A DNA stretch of 13,093 nucleotides, from assembly GCA_002490315.1 (NCBI GenBank), contig DLKG01000077.1, forward strand, positions 1-13,093, written 5' to 3'. The first letter of the stretch is position 1; each line of letters begins with the position of its first letter. Source of the stretch: Prevotella sp. UBA7594 (GTDB taxonomy: Bacteria > Bacteroidota > Bacteroidia > Bacteroidales > Bacteroidaceae). Made by a program: the position numbers and the translations under genes. The notes under the pieces were generated by a model. That model was given only the letters and a program-made list of their open reading frames with translations. It did no database searches and was not told the origin of the DNA. Of this stretch, positions 7,487-13,093 are shown piece by piece.

Positions 7487-9580
7487 TCACAGATTGTACT
7501 GCACGCCGAGGTCGAGCGTCTCGAAGACGCGGAACTTCGTCATCTCAAAGCCTGCAAGCTGCGGGTTGAGACGAAGGACGTGTATCTGCGGAGTAAGCGT
7601 CACGGCAATGTGCTTGGCGACGTTCATCTTCAGCTTGATGCCACCATTGGCTCCCATGAGGGGCTTCGTGTAGTTGTAATTGCTGTACGAGAGGCTGTAC
7701 TGCGACGACACTTTCACCGAGCCGTCGGGTTTGTGCGAATTGCCCATGGCGAACATCAGCGTCGGACCGACGAAGGCTTCTGCCTCAAAGAGTCTGCCTG
7801 GTTGATAGCCTGAACAGAGGTTCGTGATGTTCACAAGATAGTTGAGCGAGAGGAAACCGCGCGTGTAGCTATGCTTGAAGAGTCCTGTCGTGGTATAGGA
7901 AGTGCCATACTCGTTGGTGGCTATATACGACTGTGGCGACACACTGTTGAGCCCCATATACTCGAAGGCGACGCGTGCGGCGTGTATCTTGCCGAAATGA
8001 TACTCGGCGAAGGCGTTGAAGTTGTAGTTCATGCCTGCCCCTTCATAAGCGTTGCGCGTGAAGAAAAGACTCGTTCCGCCACCGACACCGAAGCTGAGCG
8101 GAATGTGCGGTGCCTCATATTTCGGGCGCACACGGCGGTAGCTCGTGCCTCGCGTGTAGGCAGTAAGGCCAAGGCGCACGGCGAAGACGCCGTCGCTGAA
8201 ACGCTTCACGCGGTCGATATTGGAGTATGGTATCTTGTAATTGTAGTTGGTGTAGCGTGGCTCTATGAACACCTGCAGGTCGTTTGACAGGCTATAGGAC
8301 GCGTGCAAGCCAGCCGAATAGAACGTGCTGAGCGTTCGCAGTGGCGTGTCCTGATTCTTCATGAGCCAGCCGACGCCACCTCCAAGAGCCACTGCCAGAT
8401 TGAACGGTTGGTCGAAGGAGTAGCCTTTCAGGAAGCCAAGCGGATTGATGAGCGCCTCGGCACTTAAGTCGGCGTTGACATTGTGGCGGTCGTACGTGGC
8501 GCTGGGTTGCTCAGGGATGTTGAACATGGCACGCTTGTCCTCGTTCTGCTCGCCCATCGCACGTTCGTCCTTGTCCCACGTGATGCTCGTCATCGAGGCA
8601 TTGAGGCGCAGTCCGACGACGGGTGAAAACCAGCGTCCGACGGAGATGGTCGTGGTGTGGCCCAGCTTCGAGTGGGTCTGGTCGCTGCCGCCATGGAAGA
8701 AGCCGACGCCTCCCGACACTTCCGCAAACCATGGCGTGCGCCACGTCTGCGGGTGCTGCACGGCTGTGCTGTCGCCAGAGAGCGGCAAGTTCTTCATGTA
8801 GCGCATACGATCCTCGATGGAGAGGTTGTTGTTGAGGTAGTACACGACGCCGATGTTGGCACCGTAGAACGCACCAAACTTATTGTAGAGGTGGGGCGAA
8901 GTGACGCCGACATAAGGCTCTATTGCAATGTAGCCCTGCGGACCCGTGAAGAGACGTGCCTGCAAGCCGACGTGAGCCTCGTATTTCCCGCGCTTGCCAC
9001 CGATGTTCTTCGTCGTGTTGTAGCGATAGCCGAAGCCAAGGACTGTGGAGATGTCGAGCAGACGCGATGGGCAGTAGCCGTCCATAAACGATGAAAGACT
9101 GAAGAGCCAGTCGGCAGACGCCTGTATCTGCTTGTAGTTTTTCTTGTTGCCCTCGTAGTAGCCGTAGCCCATGCCGAAGGTGAGGCGGGCTGAATGAAGA
9201 CGGCTGAACTGTTTGCCAAGGCTCACGTGTGCCGTGGTAAGCGGCGAGAGATGGTAGTTGCGGTAGCCGATGTCCTTATGAATACCGGCGCCAAACTCCA
9301 TGAAGAGATGGTCGCTCCACTTCTTGCGGAACTGGTCGTCGTAGCCACGATAGCGCTTCTCAAGCACATACTTGAGGGCGTTGAACTCCGTGGCGTAGTT
9401 CTTGCGTGTCTTTCCGACAGTGTCCTCTTCCCCACTCTCGTCCCACAAGGTGTCGGGCACCTCAGTAGTAGTGCGGGGCAGCACCTTCACTGAAGGCATA
9501 TTAGCCGCACTGGCTCCAAGTCCGCCCATCAAGCAGACAGCCGTCATGTAAAGACTTATTCTCTTTTTGCTCATCTTCAT
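7487..9580 (-). CDS. Outer-membrane beta-barrel protein with three tandem barrel-like modules
   Basis: Predicted outer-membrane protein of 697 residues with a signal peptide at 1-26 (MKMSKKRISLYM, cleavage near ASAAN) and a charged linker at about 30-88. The remainder consists of alternating hydrophobic/polar strands rich in Gly, Tyr, Phe and Asn. It falls into three similar modules at about 90-260, 283-475 and 493-697. In each, an opening Gly-rich strand (FMEFGAGI, FAEVSGGVGFF, LSFGVGGGTSLFF) leads to a central motif around a GY pair: FMDGYCPSRLL (165-175), FLKGYSFDQPF (383-393), LCSGYQPGRLF (588-598). The module closes with strands such as YIAIEP, QVFIEP and AVTLTP. It ends in an aromatic-containing strand (LGVQYNL), as outer-membrane barrels often do. 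I cannot place it in a named family. It starts 5 bp after the OmpA-like gene stop, so it is almost certainly co-transcribed. An alternative start is M3, with no effect on function. Confidence 0.82.
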   Translation of the reverse strand: MKMSKKRISLYMTAVCLMGGLGASAANMPSVKVLPRTTTEVPDTLWDESGEEDTVGKTRKNYATEFNALKYVLEKRYRGYDDQFRKKWSDHLFMEFGAGIHKDIGYRNYHLSPLTTAHVSLGKQFSRLHSARLTFGMGYGYYEGNKKNYKQIQASADWLFSLSSFMDGYCPSRLLDISTVLGFGYRYNTTKNIGGKRGKYEAHVGLQARLFTGPQGYIAIEPYVGVTSPHLYNKFGAFYGANIGVVYYLNNNLSIEDRMRYMKNLPLSGDSTAVQHPQTWRTPWFAEVSGGVGFFHGGSDQTHSKLGHTTTISVGRWFSPVVGLRLNASMTSITWDKDERAMGEQNEDKRAMFNIPEQPSATYDRHNVNADLSAEALINPLGFLKGYSFDQPFNLAVALGGGVGWLMKNQDTPLRTLSTFYSAGLHASYSLSNDLQVFIEPRYTNYNYKIPYSNIDRVKRFSDGVFAVRLGLTAYTRGTSYRRVRPKYEAPHIPLSFGVGGGTSLFFTRNAYEGAGMNYNFNAFAEYHFGKIHAARVAFEYMGLNSVSPQSYIATNEYGTSYTTTGLFKHSYTRGFLSLNYLVNITNLCSGYQPGRLFEAEAFVGPTLMFAMGNSHKPDGSVKVSSQYSLSYSNYNYTKPLMGANGGIKLKMNVAKHIAVTLTPQIHVLRLNPQLAGFEMTKFRVFETLDLGVQYNL

Positions 9581-9585
9581 TGGTC

Positions 9586-12336
9586 TTATTGGTTATCACC
9601 AGAGTTGACATTCTCCCCATTCTCCGCAGCAGCGGAAGCATCAGCCTCATTGCCGTCTGATACGGAAGCATCGGAGGTGTTGCCGCTCTCTGTGCCGACA
9701 TTAGCCTTTCCCGCCTCCTCAGCAAGCTCACGGTCGTGGGCAGCCTTTATTATCTCAAACTTCTTGCGGTAGGCAGGAATGTCCTTTCTCAGATATTTAT
9801 ATTGTTTGCGCACATTGTCGTTGACATTGCCCTCGTTGCGATAGAAGCGTATGAACTTCTTCTCCATGTCGAAGCTATGCTGGAAATAAGCGAGGAAGAA
9901 CGGCACCTTGCTGACGTCTATCTCCTCATCCACATTCGCATTGCCGCCGTTAGCAATCTCATCCAACTGCTTCAGATACTCTTGATATTTGTCGGGGTCG
10001 GTGCGCATCAGTTCATCCTCCTCTTCAGTACTAAGTTCGCGGAAGCCTGCGCTGGCTTGGCTTGACGCATAGTCGTTGACCTGCGGCTCCTTTCCTGCCT
10101 CGTCAGCCCAGATGATGCCCTTCAGATACCACTTCTTCGGGTTGTCGTCGGGCATGCGGTCGAGCAGGCGCTCACAATCCTCACGCGACTTGTTGAGCTG
10201 CGAATGAAGCTCCGTCCAGATAATGGCGCGGTTGAAGTCGCCGGAATTGAGCACATAGCGCTCGGCTTCGCGAATGTCCTCTATCTGCTTGGGATTGGTA
10301 AGCGAGCCTTGCAGATAGGCAGGATAACCTTGCTGGAAGGTCACGAGCTTGCGCATACGGCTTGCTGCAGCCAGCTGCACCTTCTTGTTCTCCAGCATCT
10401 CGATAAAGAGAAGGGCGGAGTCGAGCTTCGCCTCCTGGAAGTACATCACAGCCTGATTGAGCACAATCTGCTCGCGATTGATTTTCACGGGGTTGAAGCG
10501 GTCGCTCATATCCATTTGGTTGACCGGACGGCTGAGGTCGATGAAAGGACGCAGGATGTTCACGTCTGGCATACCTGCACGACTAAGCATGAGCGCCATG
10601 CGGTTGGCAACATAAGGCGCGAGCTTCAAGCGTGTGTACTCCGCCTGCGATGTGATATGCTTATAAGCAAGCATCGTCACGGTGTCGAGCTCAAGAGAGT
10701 CGGTGATGGTGGCGAGAAGGTTGAAGTAGTCACCATTGGAGAGCTTCTTCTCTCCCGACATATAATCTTTCTTGAACGTATAGTAGTTGTCTACAGCCTC
10801 CTCGGCGTTCATGATGTGCTTAATCTCATACTGGTACTGCACAAACATTATACGCATGCTTTCCAGTATCGGCACAATCTCTGTTTCATAGAAAGGCTGT
10901 CCCTTAAGTATGCCGAACACCTCGTTAGGCTTGTAATTTTCAATCGTGTTCTTCACGACGTCGTACACGTCCTGCGCCACACCCTTCTTACCAAGCGCGT
11001 TGAGCACGTCCTCCCACGTGTACACACGCGGATCCTTCGTAGCGATGCGCACGTCGGAACCGATGTGGCGACGAAGAATATTCTTTGCGACATTGGCACG
11101 TTGGTTGGCAAGACGCGTGTTAAGCTCAATGCTACCTTCAGGCGAGGCGCCACCCTGCACCTCCACATTCCAGAGCTGCGTGCCATAAGACCTCAGCTCC
11201 TTCACGATAGCCTGCTGCTTTGCCATATTGGCAGAGTCGTTGAGTAAGTCGTCGGTTCCTACACGGAATTTAAGGTCGAGCTCCTTCTTCACATCCGCAA
11301 GGTTCTCCTGTGCCTGTTCCTGGAATTCGCTCGTAAGCGGCATGTCGGCTGCAGCAACGGAGAGGTCGAGGAATTTCAGAGGCTTGAAGGCGAGGCACGA
11401 GCCTGTTGTCAACGTGCCGCTGTCCCACACCTTATGATGGAAATCCTCCAGCACCACGTAGAAACTGCCACGATAGATTCTCTCCTTGTCGGGCTTCTTG
11501 TACACGACATTTGTGCTGTAGGCCACGGGCTTGTCGTTCTCAAGCACCACTCTCGGGTCGTAGCCGCGGGCCACGGAGTCGTTCTTCATATAGTCGAAGC
11601 CCATGCGCTTGTCTTGCTTCACATGATAGTCCTTACCCTCCAAGATAATCGGTTGGAGATATGCCATGGTGTCCTCCGTCTGGCAGTCGACAGCCATCGG
11701 CTGGCAGATGATGCGTGAACGGTCGGTAGTGTACCCTGCGGGCAACTCAAAAGCGACGGTAAACGTCACCTGATCGCCCGTGTCGATACCTGGAACGGGC
11801 TTGATGACAGGTCCGGAAGAAGTGTACTTACCGGTCTTAACGACCTCGTCAATCACTTGCGTGGCACTCTGAATTGTCACAACAAAATTGTCTTGCCCAC
11901 TCTTTATCTCAACAGCCTTAGCTCCATACTCCTCATCATATACGACAAAAGCCCATCCTGACATGGCTGTTGCCTCAACGACACCATTGGAATTGGACAG
12001 AGCGAAACTCTTGCCCAACGATCTCATAGTCTTTTCCAAAGCATTCACATCACCACTGAACATGCGTTGGTTGGCGGCGTTGATTTGCGTTGCAGCATTC
12101 TCCGCCTCACGCATGGAACGGAACATACAATACTGAACGGTCTTGGCTTTCTTCACCTCGCCTTTCTTGCCCACCTGTAACGACACTGCTATCTTTATCT
12201 TGCGCTGTCCTCCGTCGTCAGCAAAGACAGAATGAGAATTGGTGTGGAATACGGTGGCGGTTGCTGTGGCTGTGAGTGCCAGCAGACACGCTGCCGCTAT
12301 TGCTAAGCCTGTATGTCGGAAAAAGCTTCGTTTCAT
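9586..12336 (-). CDS. Large exported OmpA-like protein with helical C-terminal region and disordered acidic tail
   Basis: Predicted envelope protein of 916 residues. Residues 1-39 are a long signal peptide (cleavage near VFA-DD). Residues 40-330 are a beta-rich N-terminal part I do not recognise firmly; QVIDEVVKTGK at 160-170 is followed by a conserved-looking extracytoplasmic region. An OmpA C-terminal-like domain follows at about 355-430, with the helix motif NTRLANQRANVAKNIL at 406-421. The conserved Arg is R413, but the usual peptidoglycan-binding Asp position is S398, within GGASPEG. After it, TWEDVLNAL (434 onward) and a GQPFYE segment resemble, from memory, OmpA-like proteins of Bacteroides fimbrial loci. 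Residues about 640-800 are helical and TPR-like. The last 45 residues are Asn/Ser/Asp/Glu-rich and probably disordered. It lies between the DUF3575 gene (28 bp) and the triple-barrel gene (5 bp). It probably links outer membrane and periplasm. Confidence 0.85.
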   Translation of the reverse strand: MKRSFFRHTGLAIAAACLLALTATATATVFHTNSHSVFADDGGQRKIKIAVSLQVGKKGEVKKAKTVQYCMFRSMREAENAATQINAANQRMFSGDVNALEKTMRSLGKSFALSNSNGVVEATAMSGWAFVVYDEEYGAKAVEIKSGQDNFVVTIQSATQVIDEVVKTGKYTSSGPVIKPVPGIDTGDQVTFTVAFELPAGYTTDRSRIICQPMAVDCQTEDTMAYLQPIILEGKDYHVKQDKRMGFDYMKNDSVARGYDPRVVLENDKPVAYSTNVVYKKPDKERIYRGSFYVVLEDFHHKVWDSGTLTTGSCLAFKPLKFLDLSVAAADMPLTSEFQEQAQENLADVKKELDLKFRVGTDDLLNDSANMAKQQAIVKELRSYGTQLWNVEVQGGASPEGSIELNTRLANQRANVAKNILRRHIGSDVRIATKDPRVYTWEDVLNALGKKGVAQDVYDVVKNTIENYKPNEVFGILKGQPFYETEIVPILESMRIMFVQYQYEIKHIMNAEEAVDNYYTFKKDYMSGEKKLSNGDYFNLLATITDSLELDTVTMLAYKHITSQAEYTRLKLAPYVANRMALMLSRAGMPDVNILRPFIDLSRPVNQMDMSDRFNPVKINREQIVLNQAVMYFQEAKLDSALLFIEMLENKKVQLAAASRMRKLVTFQQGYPAYLQGSLTNPKQIEDIREAERYVLNSGDFNRAIIWTELHSQLNKSREDCERLLDRMPDDNPKKWYLKGIIWADEAGKEPQVNDYASSQASAGFRELSTEEEDELMRTDPDKYQEYLKQLDEIANGGNANVDEEIDVSKVPFFLAYFQHSFDMEKKFIRFYRNEGNVNDNVRKQYKYLRKDIPAYRKKFEIIKAAHDRELAEEAGKANVGTESGNTSDASVSDGNEADASAAAENGENVNSGDNQ

Positions 12337-12364
12337 AATCGTTTTTATGTTTTACCTTTTCTAA

Positions 12365-12919
12365 TTACTTCAGTATGTAAGCTATTGAGATGCCGAGACG
12401 TGAGGGCATGAGATAATAGCCGGTAGCGTTGGTCTTACTGATACCGTCGATGGTGTAGTCGGTGTTGTAGTTGTCACCGACATAATACTCCTTACGGCTA
12501 TAGCCGACAGCGGCAAAACCGGCGTGAAAGTCGATGTTGAGCCGCTTCGTGATGTTCATGACGTAGCCGAAAGTAAGTCCTCCGCCATAGGCAATGCCGT
12601 CATACACCTTTCCTTTATACGTTACGTCGTAGAAGGCGCCTACGGCTCCGATGCCCACAAAGAGGCTATGCATGGGTCGTCCGGAGAAGTAGTAGCGGTA
12701 CTCGGGCTGTACTCCAAACATCTTCATGCGCTTGCCGTAGGGTTTGTAGTTGCCGAGGACGTTGAGTCCGACGGTGGACCAGTTGCCCACTGTCATCTCC
12801 AAGCCCAAGCTGGGCGTCATGCAAGCGTCCATAAGCAAATCGGTGTTCACGGCAAGTTTCTGTGCGCGTGCCTGCACGATTGCCGCAGCCATCAAGACTG
12901 TCAAGAGTAACTTTTTCAT
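12365..12919 (-). CDS. DUF3575 outer-membrane beta-barrel protein
   Basis: First gene of the envelope operon, 184 residues. The signal peptide covers 1-19 (MKKLLLTVLMAAAIVQARA, then QKLAVN). The mature protein matches what I know of the DUF3575 family: KLAVNTDLLMDACMTPSLG, then LEMTVGNWSTVGLN, a PEYRYYF strand, YGGGLTFGYVMNIT and RLNIDFHAGF. The strand spacing is that of a small eight-stranded barrel, ending in ISIAYILK. The family occurs in Bacteroidetes, often next to OmpA-like or DUF3868 proteins in fimbrial gene clusters. The neighbouring OmpA-like gene fits this, but no fimbrillin is in the window. The ATG at 12919 is the only sensible start. No strong -7/-33 promoter is visible upstream. 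Its molecular role is not established. Confidence 0.85.
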   Translation of the reverse strand: MKKLLLTVLMAAAIVQARAQKLAVNTDLLMDACMTPSLGLEMTVGNWSTVGLNVLGNYKPYGKRMKMFGVQPEYRYYFSGRPMHSLFVGIGAVGAFYDVTYKGKVYDGIAYGGGLTFGYVMNITKRLNIDFHAGFAAVGYSRKEYYVGDNYNTDYTIDGISKTNATGYYLMPSRLGISIAYILK

Positions 12920-13093
12920 TTATATCGTTGTTTTGTTATATTCGATGTTGAGGGAATGTTGAATATTAAATGCTGAATGTTGAATGCTTAATGTTGAATG
13001 TTAAGTTTATTTTCTTACTCACATTATTTTACATTATACATAATTCTACAGTCATTATTATTCTATATGTAGTATCAATACTCTGTTAATTCT
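12920..13093 (-). promoter_or_regulatory. AT-rich upstream region of the envelope operon
   Basis: Noncoding, very AT-rich, and the only place in the window where a promoter for the four-gene run could lie. On the minus strand I find no TAnnTTTG box. A TATAAT hexamer is present (13038-13033) but has no fitting -35 or -33 partner. The heptad array lies between it and the start codon. The promoter may be divergent from consensus, use an alternative sigma factor, or lie beyond the window. Confidence 0.4.
12956..13004. repeat. In-phase array of seven degenerate heptanucleotides
   Basis: Seven units of 7 bp follow each other without slippage from 12956 to 13004, consensus ATGTTGA (TCAACAT on the minus strand). 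Three units match exactly (12956, 12977, 12991). The others differ by one or two bases: ATATTAA at 12963, ATGCTGA at 12970, ATGCTTA at 12984, ATGTTAA at 12998. An isolated ATGTTGA also occurs at 12945-12951. The array ends 37 bp upstream of the DUF3575 start, in its leader or promoter region. Similar heptad arrays occur between genes in Bacteroidales, as far as I recall. Confidence 0.88.

Noticed and set aside
7416..7490. Upstream in-frame start for the TPR protein
   Set aside because: It overlaps the stop of the triple-barrel gene and would place 25 residues before a well-formed signal peptide. These 71 bp are an AT-rich spacer where I saw no promoter box or terminator.
9586..9723. Low-complexity tail of the OmpA-like protein as a possible phase-variable repeat
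   Set aside because: The codons repeat short DAS-like groups irregularly, with no perfect tandem DNA repeat that could slip.
10204..11247. A 347-codon open frame on the plus strand, antisense to the OmpA-like gene
   Set aside because: Same antisense composition effect; no motif, and the opposite strand holds the recognisable OmpA motif.
13033..13038. TATAAT hexamer on the minus strand as a promoter for the envelope operon
   Set aside because: It has no partner element at a fitting distance, and Bacteroidetes primary promoters use TAnnTTTG instead. In DNA this AT-rich the match is expected by chance.

Overview
The window looks like a chromosomal segment of a Bacteroidales bacterium, most likely Prevotella-like. 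The evidence is a DUF3575 protein next to an OmpA-like protein with the SPEG variant of the motif, an M16 peptidase of the long Bacteroidetes type, AT-rich leaders with no Shine-Dalgarno sequence, and a TAnnTTTG-type -7 box ahead of dnaX. No plasmid, phage, IS, tRNA, rRNA or CRISPR signature was seen. Coding DNA is mostly about 55-60% GC, except for a large AT-richer block inside the TPR gene.

Layout. (1) 32-2944, plus strand: a secreted or periplasmic M16 zinc peptidase. (2) 2944-3122: an unusual intergenic repeat block with three tandem copies of a GC-rich 31-32 bp palindromic unit, a pair of 13 bp direct repeats and one inverted copy. It separates two convergent genes and is built to act as a bidirectional terminator. 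(3) 5597-3143, minus strand: dnaX (DNA polymerase III gamma/tau) followed 25 bp later by a small DUF308/HdeD-like six-helix membrane protein. (4) 5598-5777: a dnaX promoter candidate and a strong minus-strand hairpin terminator that closes the upstream operon. (5) 12919-5778, minus strand: four exported proteins in a row. They are a DUF3575 beta-barrel, a 916-residue OmpA-like protein, a 697-residue outer-membrane protein made of three tandem copies of one barrel-like module, and a periplasmic TPR protein. (6) 12920-13093: an AT-rich upstream region with an in-phase array of seven heptanucleotides.

The four-gene locus is the most interesting part. All four products have Sec signal peptides, the spacing is tight (28, 5 and 71 bp), and the run ends at a clear terminator. 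The parts suggest an envelope assembly: two outer-membrane barrel proteins, an OmpA-like protein that may anchor to peptidoglycan, and a TPR scaffold. DUF3575 and OmpA-like pairs are known from Bacteroidetes fimbrial loci, but no fimbrillin is visible here, so the function remains open. The other two transcription units, M16 peptidase and dnaX-DUF308, are ordinary housekeeping or accessory genes.
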